64,000 bases of DNA from Abelmoschus esculentus (GCA_035048815.1 JAUCBN010000005.1:12054517-12118516), one strand, 5' to 3'; positions 48,401 through 60,596 are shown, numbered from the stretch's first letter. The notes: generated from the letters alone by a model not told the origin. Numbers and translations are program-made.

Positions 48401-50643
48401 CATTGTTAACTATTTAAACTCATAAATTTTGATTTAACAACATCTGTTTTTTGTTTTGTTGGGAATAAAACGTGCTTGTCTAAAAAGGCTTTATAGAGAA
48501 TCCGTTCGAATTTTAACCAACTAAAAAACTGAAAATTTTATATTAATCTGTATAATTTTGTTCAAAAGTCCATTGTTAACTATTTATACTCATAAAATTT
48601 GATTTAATAACATATGGTTTTCGTTTGGCTGGGATTAGAACGTGCATGTCTAAAATAGCTTTATTGAGAATCCGTTCGAATTTTAACCGAGTCAAAAGCT
48701 GAAAATTTTAGATTAATATGTATAATTTTGTTCAAAAGCCCATATTTAACTATTTGAACTCATTAATTTTGATTTAACAACATCTGGTTTTCGTTTTATT
48801 GGAATTAATACGTGCTTGTCTAAAAAGACTTTATGGAGAATCTGTTCGAATTTTAACTGAGTAAAAAGCTGAAAATTTTAGATTAATCTGTATAATTTTT
48901 TTCAAAATCCCATTGTTAACTATTTGAACCCATAAAATTTGATTTAATAACATCTTGTTTTTGTTTTGTTGGGAATTAGAACGTGCATGTCTAAAAAGGC
49001 TTTATTGAGAATCTGTTCGAATTTTAACTTAGTAAAAAGCTGAAAATTTTAGATTAATACGTATAATTTTGTTCAAAAGCCCATAGTTAACTATTTGAAC
49101 TAATAAAAATTGATTTAATAATATCTAGTTTTCATTTTGCTTGGATTAGAACGTGAATGTCTAAACAGGCTTTATTTAGAATCCGTTTGAATTTTAACCG
49201 AGTAAAAAGCTGAAAATTTTAAATTAATCTGTATAATTTTGTTCGAAAGCCCATTGTTAACTATTTAAACTCATAAATTTTGATTTAACAACATCTGGTT
49301 TTCCTTTTGCTGGGATTAGAACGTGCATGTCTAAAAAGGCTTTATTGAAAATCCGTTCAAATTTTAACCTAGTAAAAAGTTGAAAATTTTAGATTAATCT
49401 GTATAATATTGTTCAAAAGCCCATTGGTAACTATTTGAACTCATAAAATTTGATTTAATAACATATGTTTTTCGTTTTGCTTGGATTAGAATGTGCATGT
49501 CTAAAAAGGCTTTATTGAGAATCCGTTCGAATTTTAACCTAGTAAAAAGCTGAAAATTTTAGATTAATCTGTATAATTTTGTTCAAAAGCCCATATTTAT
49601 CTATTTAAACTAATAAATTTTGATTTAACAACATTTGGTGTTCATTTTGTTGGGATTGAAACGTGCTTGTCTAAAAGGGCTTTATTGAGAATCCGTTCGA
49701 GTTTTAACCTAGTAAAAAGCTGAAAAATTTTAGATTAATCTGTATAATTTTGTTCAAAAGCCCATTATTAACTATTTGAACTCATAAAACTTGATTTAAT
49801 AATTTCTGGTTTTTGTTTTGAATAAAACGTGCTTGTCTAAAAAGGCTTTATAGAGAATCCAATCGAATTTTAACCGAGTAAAAAGCTGAAAATTTTAGAT
49901 TAATCTATATAATTTTGTTCAAAAGCCCATTGTTAACTATTTGAACCCATAAAATTTGATTTAATAACATCTTGTTTTTGTTTTGCTGGAATTAGAATGT
50001 TGAAACTGTAACATCCCGATTTTGGGGTTAGTAGTTTGGAGAATTCGATTCGGGTCAAATCGAGTTCTCCGGTTCATTATTCCGGGAAAGATAAAAATAA
50101 GGATATTTTTAATTAAGAAAAATAATAATTTTGGAATAAGGTTTGGAATATTATAAATATGTTTCAAAATTAAAAGAAAGTGGTTTGGATTTATTTTTTA
50201 TTTTTAATTATGCTTAATTATGCATAAATGACCAATTTGTAATTTTTGGAAAAATTGGAGGACTTATTTTGTAATTTTCAAAAAATTACATGTTTTAGTG
50301 GCTAAATTGAAAAGAAAGCTAAACTTAGCATCCTTAGAGGGGCATAAACCCATTTCTAATTTTTAATAATGATTTATTCACCAAAATATATTTTAATTAT
50401 TTTAATTAGAGATTTTTAATCATTTTCTCTCAAAACCACTTTTCTCTCATTTTCTCTCTACTTTTTCTCATCTTTTCTCTTCAATTCCTTGCTGATTTTT
50501 GCATCTTTTTCCATAAAGATAACATCATTTTCATCATCTTTCCATTCTTTACAAAACCTAAGCATCAATTTTATCAAATCAACAACAAATTACAAGGAAT
50601 CAAGAAGAGGAAATTATATCTTTTTGGTGAATAGATCTTGAAG

Positions 50644-52329
50644 GTAATTTTCTGGATTTTTATTCTTTTCTAAGGTTCTTTATTGAAATTCCCAAGTATT
50701 AGCTTGCTAATCTTTTAATAAAAACTTGATTCTATGTTTTTATTGTTAGATTTAGTGATTTTGTGAATGTTTTTGTGAAATCTATTTGGATCTCATTCAA
50801 TGCTGGAATTAGATGGATTCAATTGTGTTTTTATGTTAATTAAATGATTAATTGAGTCTTGATTTGATAGCACATTAATTTAATCCCAGAATAATGCAAT
50901 CGGTGTAGTTTTAAGGTGCTTTTCGGTATTTATGGGCTGTTTTAGATACTCTAATGTTGCTGAAGATATAAGGATGGTTTGGATGTGTTTTTGGTTCATA
51001 ATTGAAGTGGATTAGATGTTAGATTCATAAGGTTTTGGGCTGATGTTGTTCAGATACGTTTCGGCTTAGTTTACGGTCTTTTCGACTCAGTTTTCGGTAG
51101 TTTAATGGTGATCGGTTATGGCTGTTGGTTTGAGCATGTTATGATGTGAGAATGCTCTATTTTTAATATTGTAGAAGAGGTACAAGAAGGTGCTTGATTG
51201 CTGGTGCGTTGGCGCGATCATCGGATAGCGGCGAAAGCTCGTTTCGCTTGTCGTTGAGTGATTACGGTTTTAAAGTGATTCGCGTTTGGTACGGTTCTGT
51301 TTTGGGGGCTATGAAAGAGTGTGAAAACCTTCCATAGTTCAAGAGTAAGTAAAGTAATATTTTTGATAAACCGATATGAGTTCCAGCTACTTTCGACAAA
51401 GGTATTATGTTGGTAATGCAATAAGATTTATGGAAATGCATGAGCATGTTTGATTTGATACTTACATGAGAGATACTTGCTGAAATGCATAGCTTATTTA
51501 GCATCCATGATTATGGAAAATTATGAGAAATGATTTGGAATATAAAATGGTTAATTGCCTTAAATATGATGGTGCCTTTGGGCATGGCTTTTGGTTCATT
51601 TGTTGAACATATTATGCATGCATTATGAGAAGCAAGTTATATGATTTGGAATACAATATGGTTATTTGCCTTATATATAATGGTGCCTTTGGGCATGGCT
51701 TTTGGTTCATTTGTTGAACATATTATGCATGCATTATGAGCAGCAAGTTATCATGCATATTTGATTATGGTATTGGCTTAGTGACACTAACTTTAGATTC
51801 GAATACGAATGACATGTCATTAGGATTGTCTTAAGTGCACTATAAACAAAATTGAGAATACAGAATATTGCCTACACATAACAAGGGTGACTTTGTGTCC
51901 AACCGTGCGTGGTAGAGCCGCCTATACGTAACAAGGGTGACTATGTGTCCGATCGTGCGTGGTAGTGCTAATGGTGACTTCGTGTCGTGTCAATGGTGAC
52001 TTCGTGTCATGACGAGACAATGGTCTCTAACAATGGATCCGTGTATTCGGTGAACTCAAGGTTCACATTAAAGTGGTCACTAGAAAGCCAATATACATAC
52101 ATGAATTTGAGAAGAAGATTGTACATCATTTATAAATTGTTTTGACAAGGTTATGTAAACTCAAGGATGCATATGGTTTAAAGATTATGAGCATGAGATG
52201 TTAGCATGCATGTTTTGACAATGTATTGCAAATTATGGTTTCATCATGGTTTTAAATTGATGCATTGATGATTTGTGTAGAGCTTCCTCACTAAGCATGT
52301 TTGCTTAAGCTCTCTTTTTATCCTTGCAG
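50644..52329 (+). promoter_or_regulatory. Candidate intron in LTR C (GT...AG signals)
   Basis: Donor-like GAAG/GTAATT at 50643/50644. Acceptor-like end at 52329: a CACTAAG branch-like element, a pyrimidine-rich CTCTCTTTTTATCC and TTGCAG. The same donor (AAAG/GTAATT at 62821/62820, - strand) and acceptor (61209) are kept in LTR A, and the acceptor also in LTR B near 55944. This is an inference from sequence signals only. Confidence 0.4.
51531..51750 (+). repeat. 111-bp tandem duplication inside LTR C
   Basis: Units start at TGATTTGGAA 51531 and 51642; GGTGCCTTTG is at 51571 and 51682. LTR B also has two units (GGCACCATCA at 56581 and 56692, again 111 bp apart), while LTR A has one near 61880. 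This makes it a marker for which LTRs share ancestry. Confidence 0.85.
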
Positions 52330-52503
52330 AAAAATAAAGGCGCTTGGGGCTTCGTTCGAGGTAAGGAAACCAAGGGGAAGAATCACTTTGAATTTGGTAT
52401 GTTTTTGGCAAACAAATTAGGCAAGGCAATGTGTAACCCAACCTATGTGAGGAGTGTGTACTTAGGCTTTGGTTTATGTTGTAATAAGACCATTATTGTT
52501 TGA
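52330..52503 (+). CDS. Short open frame in LTR C (58 codons incl. stop), uncertain
   Basis: After the acceptor-like TTGCAG the frame reads KNKGAWGFVRGKE..., passes CNPTYVRSVYLGFGLCCNK and stops at TGA 52501-52503. It has no ATG at its start; an in-frame TAA lies just before the acceptor, and the first Met is internal. The counterparts in LTR B and LTR A are also exactly 174 bp from the acceptor to the same TGA. I recognise no domain. It could be the second exon of an LTR-derived transcript or simply slowly diverging non-coding DNA. Confidence 0.3.
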   Translation, partial: KNKGAWGFVRGKETKGKNHFEFGMFLANKLGKAMCNPTYVRSVYLGFGLCCNKTIIV

Positions 52504-52746
52504 TTGTTAATTGTTGAACTTTGGAATTGTTTGGATTGTTGAAGCTTGTACTAGCATGATTGATATGTTGTTAATCATTTCCTATGGAGCATGCCTATAG
52601 CTTGATTGATGTCCGTGTCATTGTTGATTATGTTCCATATGTTACTAAATATGCCTAGGATTGATGCATTTAGTGGATCTAATTAATGGTTGAGTATTGA
52701 GTAATTGGTATACACTTAGTGTAACGAAAATTTTGGTTCCAGACCC

Positions 52747-52943
52747 AAAGTTTCGAAACCTATGGGTGAAGGTTCTGAAACCTTTGTCAAATAGTTTCAA
52801 AATGTTCACAAGGTTTCGAAACCTTGCGGGCAGTTTCAATTCTGGATAGTTACTGGACGCGAAAAGTTTCAAAACTTTCCATGAAAGTTTCGAAACCTTT
52901 TACAAAAAGTTTCGAAACTTTTGGGAATGTTTTAAAACCTTTG
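52747..52943 (+). repeat. GTTTCGAAAC palindrome cluster in LTR C
   Basis: About ten partial or perfect copies of the self-complementary core GTTTCGAAAC and its variants (AAGTTTCGAAACTT, AAGGTTTCGAAACCTT) lie in 200 bp, spaced irregularly. The same cluster is in LTR B (55331-55527) and LTR A (60597-60790). Each copy can form a small hairpin or bind a dimeric factor. Confidence 0.85.
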
Positions 52944-53514
52944 ATCACCAAGAATTGAAAGTTGATAGAAATTATACTTTAGTCCCAGATATCTTTCTTT
53001 ATTCGATTAAGGTACTTACCGATGTTATTTAGAGCTGAAATTTTGCATGCATGCTTAAAGTTGATTCAATTTCAAGATGGTTAGTCAAATTTGGATGAAG
53101 TCCTTGTATTTTGGAAGATTTACATTTTGGTCCCTAAATTAGAGGAACATGCAATTGATGATGTTAGAATGATCCATTTGAGTTGAAATTTGTTGTGAGG
53201 AACTCTTGTATGTTTAATTGAACTTTGATGAAGAAAATTTATATTTTGTTAATAGGATTTAAAAGTTTTATGTTTTAGTCCTTAATCTATGTTAGTGTTT
53301 AATCGGATGGTTGTTTTTAATTAATGTGTTACCGACAATGCTTTGTACGAGACCTTGTCACGTAGGAATAAGATTGTGCATCTAGTAAGATAAAATAAAA
53401 AAATATAGCGGTTTTAGGGTTGTTTATCGAATCAAACCTTCGCGGGTTTGGTTTGATATTCCCCGTGTAACCCGTTAGTGCCGGTTACGTCTAGGCCGGG
53501 CTAAGGGGATTACA

Positions 53515-54758
53515 TTTGGTGGTATCAAAGCCAGGTTTAAAAAGTGTGTTTTAAGGTTTGTAAAATGTGTAGTTGATTTGTAAAGTGTGTAGTTGGTTGG
53601 TTAAAGCATGTATAGGACTGCTAAGTTATGTGCTTAAATGTGCGATTGATCATGATATGTGTGATTGAGCATGATATGTTGTTGGAGCGTGAAAATCTAT
53701 TCATGATGATTTTACTTTGCGTAATGATGGTTAAATTGGGGTTATCGGTTACACATTACCAATGCCAACATATTGTCAGATACCCTCAATTTTCTCTTGG
53801 ATCTTGCCCGAATGTAAGTTTGTTTTATTTGAACATTATGTTTTAAACTGCATGTTTAAAGTTTTTGAATATGTTTCTGAGACGTAAGCCACTAGATACT
53901 ATTGGTATGAACTTTGATGGTCAAGATTGAAGATAAAACGATCGTTAGGGAAGAGTAAATTCTTCCTCCTCTGTAAGTGTGCCTTCGGTTAGGCCGGAAG
54001 GTTAGTTTATGGTATTGCACCGTTCTTTCGGGTGTGTTTTAGTCTGCTGAAGCTGGTACGGCTGTTGCTAATCTGACTTGGGAGCTATCAATAGGATTAT
54101 AGTTAAAGTTGTTGGAATTGAGGATGTTATTTGTAAGTGTGAACAATAATCATGTTTAGATTAAGAGCACATATATGTATATATTTATAGATAATGTAGG
54201 ACATGCATGCATTCTTGAGCATGACATTAGAAATTGCATTTACATGCATATGCACTTGCATAGGCATTTATGAGGGCAGACAGGAAATCATGCATACATT
54301 TGTTCACACTTGCGAGTAGCTCCTTGGGTGTGTAAGTGGAGTGTGGTTGGTTCTTTTAAGGTGAAGGTATGGGAAAAAAAAGAGAGAGAAAAGAAGAGGG
54401 AAGAAGAAAAGAGGTTGAAAGAACTTTCTTGTGGTGTTAAGCTGAATGTGTAGTGGGCAAGCTACCCTTTTGGTTAGGGAATAGTCTTGGATGAACAATG
54501 AGTGATGGGTCTCAGAGTTGTGAATGTTTGAAACTAAGGTAAATACATATTATTATGGTTAGTTTGAGTTGGTCATTACTAAAGGAAGGGCTGATTTTGC
54601 GGATTCTTTCTAGTTAAGATCTGGAGGTTGTAACAAGGTTGCAGCATATTTTGTAGAGTAAGGTGGGTTGGTGTTTTTCTGAGTGATGTGAAATTATTTG
54701 GTAGAAATTACATGGAATTTTTTGTAGTGTGGTTAGTGTGTAGTTGGATTAGAGGTTG
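53515..54758 (+). other. Internal region of the + element, truncated
   Basis: 1.24 kb following the PBS. There is no recognisable coding; the longest frames are under 75 codons. It is homologous, in inverted orientation, to 58850-60020: shared landmarks include ATCTTGCCCGAATG, GAGCATGACATTAG, CACTTGCGAGTAG/CACTCGCAAGTG and CATCACTCAG/CTGAGTGATG. It ends at 54758, directly against the exact 3' terminus of LTR B. Confidence 0.8.
53520..53532 (+). promoter_or_regulatory. Primer binding site (tRNA-iMet type), + element
   Basis: TGGTATCAAAGCC lies 5 bp after the LTR C end. It matches the plant initiator-tRNA-Met complement TGGTATCAGAGCC except for one base. This fixes the LTR end and the element's direction. 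Confidence 0.9.
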
Positions 54759-57525
54759 TGTAACCCCCTTAGCCCGGCCTAGACGGAACCGGCACTAACG
54801 GGTTACACGGGGAATATCAAACCAAACCCGTGAAGGTTCGATTCGATAAACAACCCTAAAACCGCTATATTTTTTTATTTTATCTTACTAGATGCACAAT
54901 CTTATTCCTACGTGACAAGGTCTCATACAAAGCATTGTCGGTAACATATTAATTAAAAACAACCATCCGATTAAACACTAACATAGATTAAGGACTAAAA
55001 CGTAAAACTTTTAAATTCTATTAACAAAATATAAATTCTCTTCATCAAAGTTCAATTAAACATACAAGAGTTCCTCACAGCAAATTTCAAACCAAACGGA
55101 TTATTCTAACATCATCAATTGTGTGTTTCTCTAACTTAGGGACCAAAATGTAAATCTTCTAAAATACAAGGACTTCATCCAAATTAGGATTACCATCTTG
55201 AAATTAAATCAACTTTATAATTGCATGCAAAATTTCAGCGCAAAATAACATCGGTAAGTACCTTAATTGAACAAAGGAAGATATCTGGGACTAAAGTATA
55301 ATTTCTAGCAACTTTCAATTCTTGGTGATTAAAGGTTTCGAAACCTTCCCAAAGGTTTCAAAACTTTTTGTAAAAGGTTTCGAAACTTTCTAGGAAAGTT
55401 TCGAAACTTTTCGCGTCCAGTAGCTATCCAGAATTGAAACTGCCTGCTAGGTTTCGAAACCTTGTGAAGGTTTCGAAACTATTTGACAAAGGTTTCGGAA
55501 CCTTCACCCAAAGGTTTCGAAACTTTGGGTCTGGAACCAAAAGTTTCATTATACCAAGTGCACAACAATTACTCAATACTCAACCATTAATTAGAACCAC
55601 TAAATACATCAATCCTAAACATATTTAACAACATATGACACATAATCAACAACGTCACAGACATCAATCAAGCTATAGGCATGCTCCCTAGGAATTGATT
55701 AACAACATATCAATCATGCTAGTACATGCTTCAACAATCCAAACAATTCTAAAGTTCAACAATTAGTAATCAAACAATAATGGTCTTATTACAACATAAA
55801 CCAAAGCCTAAGTATACACTCCTCACATAGGTTGGGTTACACATTGCCTTGCCCAATTTGTTTGCCAAAATCATAGCAAATTCAAAGTGATTCTTCCCCT
55901 TGATTTCCTTGCCTCGAACGAAGCTCCAAGTGCCTTTATTTCTCTGCATGGATGAAAAGAGAGCTTCAGCAAACATGCTTAGTGAGGAAGCTCTACACAA
56001 ATCATCAATGCATCTATTTAAAATCATGATGAAACCATAGTTTGTAATACATTGTTAAATCATGCATGCTAACATTTCATGCTCATGTTCTCAAAATCAT
56101 ATGCATCCTTGAGTTCACATAATCTTATCAAAACATTTTATAAATGATACACAATGTCCATATCAAATTCATGTATGTATATTGTCTTTCTAGTGACCAC
56201 TTTAATGTGCATATTGAGCTCACCGAATACACGGATCCATGAGACCATTGTCTCGTCATGACACGAAGTCACCATTGACATGACACGAAGTCACCATTAG
56301 CACTACCACGTACGATCGGACACATAGTCACCCTTGTTACGTGTAGGCGGCTCTACCACGCACGGTTGGACACAAAGTCACCCTTGTTACGTGTAGGCAA
56401 TTTTCTGTACACTCAGTTTTGATTATAGTGCACTTAAGACAATCCTAATGACATGTCATTCGTATTCGTATCTAAAGTTAGTGTCACTAAGCCAATATCA
56501 TAATCAAAAGTGCATGATAACTTGCTGTTCATAATGCATGCATAATATGTTCAACAAATGAACCAAAAGCCATGCTCAATGGCACCATCATATGTAAGGC
56601 AATTAACCATATTATATTCCAAATCATATAACTTGCTGCTCATAATGTATGCATAAATTGTTCAACAAACGAACCAAAAGCCATGCCTAAAGGCACCATC
56701 ATATAATAGGCAAATAAGCATATTGTATCCCAAATCATTTCTCATAATTTTCCATAATCATGGATACTAAATAAGCTATGCATTTCAGCAAGTAATTCTC
56801 ATGTATGCACCATTTCAAATCATGCTCATGCATTTTCATAAATCTCATGCATTATCAACATAATGCTTTTATCAAATGTTGCCGAAACTTATATCGGTTT
56901 ATCAAAAACAATTACTTTACTTACTCTTGAAATATGGAAGGTTTTCACACTCCTCCATAGTCCCCAAAACAGAACCGTACCAAACACGATTCGCTTTAAA
57001 TCCGAAATCACTCACCAACAAGCGAAACGAGCTTTTGCCGCTATCCGATGATCGTACCAACGCACCAGCACTCAAGCTTCTTCTTGTACCTCTTCTACAA
57101 TATTAAAAACAGAGCATTCTCACATCATAACATGCTCCAACCAACAGCCATAACCGATCACCATTAAACTACCGAAAACTTAGCCGAAAAGACCGTAAAC
57201 TAAGCCGAAACGCATCCGAACAACATCAGCCCAAAACCTAACGAATCTAACATCTAATCCACTTCAATTATGACCAAAAACACATCCAAACCATCCTTAT
57301 ATCTCCAGCAACATTTAAGCATCTAAAACAGCCCATAAAATAACCGAAAAGCACCTTAAAACTACACCGATTGCATTATTCCGGGATTAAATTAATGTGC
57401 TATCAAATCAAGACAAAATCAATCATTTAATTAACATAAAAACATAATTGAATTCATCTAATTCCAGCATTGAATGAGATCCAAAAAGATTTCACAAAAA
57501 CTTCCACAAAAACACTAGATCTAAC
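54759..57525 (-). repeat. LTR B (-), truncated, 2.77 kb
   Basis: On the - strand this LTR ends precisely in ...GGGGGTTACA at 54759. Its upstream part stops at about 57525, the equivalent of position ~740 of LTR C, so the outer U3 part is missing. It keeps the two-unit 111-bp duplication, the two-unit GACACGAAGTCACCATT doublet, the GTTTCGAAAC cluster and the acceptor-like site. The 85-codon frame at 55770-56027 covers the short LTR frame with an in-frame upstream ATG. It does not look like a known protein. Confidence 0.88.
55331..55527 (-). repeat. GTTTCGAAAC palindrome cluster in LTR B
   Basis: Counterpart of 52747-52943, with the same order of palindromes (AAGGTTTCGAAACCTT, AAAGTTTCGAAACTTT). 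Several of its copies are perfect palindromes where LTR C has a mismatch. Confidence 0.85.
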
Positions 57526-60020
57526 ATTAAAAACATCCACCTATGTCGGTCTTAAAAACTCTCAAATCTTATCATGTTATAGATACACCACTCACACATC
57601 TTTCCAATGGGACTTAGAAACCCAAGAAAATCGTACTCAAACAAACGATTGATTCAACAACACTCAAAAGAAAACTCTATACCATCCATAGAACTTACTA
57701 CCAAATTTATGATGATTCTTTCTGACTTCAACCTTAGCACCTTTACTAATAATAATAACCCAAAGAAAATTGATACTTACTCTTACCTTATCAGCAAGAT
57801 AAAAATCCACACATGATTCAAACATAATCCAAACAAGCTCAACCGAAAACACATGTTTCCCCAACTCCTACCACAATACTTTCCACCAATCTCATGGAAA
57901 AAAGATTACCCTAAACCCTAATGAAGATACCATTCCATCTCGGTACTTTTCGAAACAACCATGTGGCTCACCTAACACAAAAAGATTCTCAACACAAAAC
58001 TAAACCTTGCTAAGAACATATCCTTCACTAGACCCTCAACAAACACCTTGCCACGACCTGTCCCCGATCAACTTTACCAAGGTAGAGTCCCACTCATAGC
58101 TCCACCATTTTACTAGGTCTCCCTATAGGTTAACTGAACATCTTCCCTCGTAACTCCACAACAACCCTGGATTACCCCATATAACAAACTCCCATTGCAA
58201 GCATCCTTATGTAAGCCAAGTCATCCCCGATTGCTAACATTCTACCAAACATACCATATAAGAAACTTACCAACTTTATGTCAATACTCACTATTATACT
58301 CATCTCAATGATAATACCTCCAACATAAGGTTTAGACACCATAGCCAACTCAACACCATGGTTCAAACTTTAAAATCTACACATCATTAAGTTCCTTGAC
58401 ACTTAACCCAAAACTCCTTCCCATTATCAACTCATCGACAAACCAACTCTTACATTAATTATACTACAACAAAATCCAAACTTGTAGAACTATTCCTTAC
58501 ACTAGCTCCAACATCTCTTATTTTATAACCTTGCCAAAGCAATAACCATATTGATGAAAGATCCACAGACACGAAACCACCGAACACAACCCTCAAAACA
58601 CCTTTCAATAAAAGCAAACCCACAAGACTGAACAATCGATACAAACCACTTCAAGCACCATCAAGAACTATCTTTACCCGAGGTATAATCAACTTAACAT
58701 CCTGTAAACCCAACATGTACACTTTCCTCCTTTATAGTACAACCAAACCTCTCAAGGTCACAACATTCTATGATTCAAACCCCCAATTTCACAACTTCCA
58801 TACCAATATATATCTCAGATTTTACTTCTATCCTGACCATACTAGATCGGTCACAACCCCCGATCTAACTACACACTAACCATACTACAAAGAATTCCTT
58901 ATACTTTCCACAAAATAATTTCACATCACTCAGAAAAACACCAACCCGCCTTTCTCTACAAAACATGCTGCAACCTTATTACAACCTCAAAATCCTAACT
59001 AGAAAGAATCCGCAAAACTCAACCCTTCATTTAGTAATGACCAACTCAAACTAATCATAACTCAAGGTATTTACCTCAGTTTCAAACATTCACAACTCTG
59101 AGACCAACCACTCATTCTTCATCCAAGACTATTCCCTAACCAAAAGGGTATCTTGCCCACTACACATCCAGCTCAACACCAAAAGAAAACCTTTTCAATT
59201 TTTTTCCACATCTTCACCCTAAAAGAACCATCCATACTCCACCTACATCCTCAAGGAGCCACTCGCAAGTGTGAACAAATGTATGCATGATTTCCTGTAT
59301 GCCCTCATAAATGCCTATGCAAGTGCATGTGCATGTAAATGTAAATGCAATTTCTAATGTCATGCTCAAGAATGCATGCATGTCCTACATTATTTATAGA
59401 TATATACATATATGTGCTCTTACTCTATGCATGATTATTGTTCACACTCACAAATAACATCCTCAATTCCAACAACTTCAACTACCATCCTGTTGACAAC
59501 TCCCAAGTCAGATTAGCAACGCTTCAGCAGACTAAAACACACCTGAAAGAACGGTGTATCACCCCAAACTAACCTTCCTGCCTAACCAAAGGCATACTTA
59601 CGGAGGAAGAAGAAATTACTTTTTCCCTAACAGTCATTTCATCCTCAATCTTGACCATCAATGTTCATACCAAAACTAGCTAGTGACTTACGTCTCAGAA
59701 GCACATTCCAAAAACTTTAAATATGCAGTTTAAAATATAATATTCAAATAAAACAAACTTACATTCGGGCAAGATCCAAGGGAAAACTGAGAGCATCTGA
59801 AAATATGTTGGCATTGACAATGTGTAACCGATAACCCCAGTTTAACCATCATTACTCAAAGTACAACCATCATAAATAGATTTTCACACACCAACAACAT
59901 AACATGCTCAATCATACATATCATGATCAATACCATATTTAAACACACAACTTAGCGATCCTACACATGCTTTAACCAACAAACTACACACTTTATAAAC
60001 CTGGCTCTGATACCATCAAA
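57526..60020 (-). other. Internal region of the - element
   Basis: 2.5 kb between LTR A and LTR B, read on the - strand from the PBS. Its first 1.17 kb (60020-58850) is the inverted counterpart of 53515-54755. The remaining 58850-57526 has no counterpart in the window. No gag, protease, RT or integrase motif is visible, and the longest frames are about 60-70 codons without known motifs. No polypurine tract is found next to LTR B, consistent with a deletion that also took the LTR's first ~740 bp. Confidence 0.75.
60003..60015 (-). promoter_or_regulatory. Primer binding site (tRNA-iMet), - element
   Basis: On the - strand TGGTATCAGAGCC lies 5 bp inside the end of LTR A. It is the perfect plant initiator-tRNA-Met match, mirroring the PBS at 53520-53532. 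Confidence 0.92.
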
Positions 60021-60596
60021 TGTAACCCCCTTAGCCCGCCCTAGATGAAACCACCACTAATGGGTTACACGGGGAATATCGAACCAAACCCGCGAAGGTC
60101 CGATTCGATAAACAACCCTAAAAACATTATAATTTTTTTTATTTTATCTTTTCTAGATGCATAATCTTATTCCTACATGTCAAGGTCTCATACAAGACAT
60201 TAACGGAAACAAACCAATCATAAACGATCATCCGATTAAACACTTACATAAACTACGGACTAAAACGTAAAAATTTTAAATTCCATTAATAAAGTATGAA
60301 TTCTTTTCATCAAAGTTCAATTAAACCCTCAAGTATCCTTCTCGGTAAATTTTAAGTCAAAAGGAACATTCAAACATCACCAATTGCATGTTTCTCTAAT
60401 TTAGGGACCAAAATGTAAATCTTCCAAATTACAAGGACTTCATCCAAAATAGGTTAACCGTCTTGAAATTAAATCAACTTTATGCATGCATGCAAAATTT
60501 CGGCTCAAAATAACATTTTTAGGTACCCTAATCGAACAAAGGAAGATATCCGGGACTAAAATATAATTTCCAGCAACTTTAAATTTTTTGGTAGCC

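Larger units (their letters stand above)
14968..50006. repeat. 170-bp satellite array, block 2
   Basis: About 206 head-to-tail monomers of the same family and orientation as block 1. There is no coding capacity and no other gene-like content over 35 kb. Three main monomer types can be told apart by linked variants: type A (CATTGTTAAC, AAAATTTGATTTAATAAC, GAACGTGCATG, TTATTGAG), type B (CATATTTAAC, AAATTTTGATTTAACAAC, AAAACGTGCTTG, TTATAGAG) and type C (CCCCATATTTAAC, AAAATTAGATTTAATAAC, GTTTTAG, GGACGTGGATG, TTATAGACAAT). Several HOR domains are listed separately. Scattered shortened monomers occur, for example near 17930, 25105, 29575, 30530, 44140 and 45105. Confidence 0.97.
50007..53514 (+). 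repeat. LTR C (+), 3508 bp
   Basis: It begins TGTAACATCCCG and ends GGGGATTACA (TG...CA), followed 5 bp later by the PBS. Contents in order: an AT-rich start, a CT-rich region about 50420-50500, a GAAG/GTAATT donor-like site at 50643, a 111-bp tandem duplication (51531-51750), a GTGACTTCGTGTC doublet near 51968-52000, an acceptor-like TTGCAG at 52329, a 174-bp open frame to 52503, a GTTTCGAAAC palindrome cluster 52747-52943, and a conserved last 200 bp. No large ORF. Closest to LTR B in having two copies of the 111-bp unit. Confidence 0.9.

Noticed and set aside
14968..50006. Hidden tRNA, rRNA or host gene inside the satellite
   Set aside because: The 170-bp lattice is continuous apart from small indels and the poly-T scar; nothing else is long enough to be a gene.
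50152..50160. TATAAATAT as the LTR TATA box
   Set aside because: It is only about 145 bp into a 3.5-kb LTR in very AT-rich sequence; no start-site evidence supports it over other AT runs.
53628..53846. 72-codon ORF in the internal region after the PBS
   Set aside because: It is hydrophobic with no motif, and the counterpart at 59740-59930 does not keep the frame clearly; not supported as a gene.
58172..58644. Two ORFs of about 60 codons on the - strand
   Set aside because: They are short, lack motifs and have no counterpart to test conservation.
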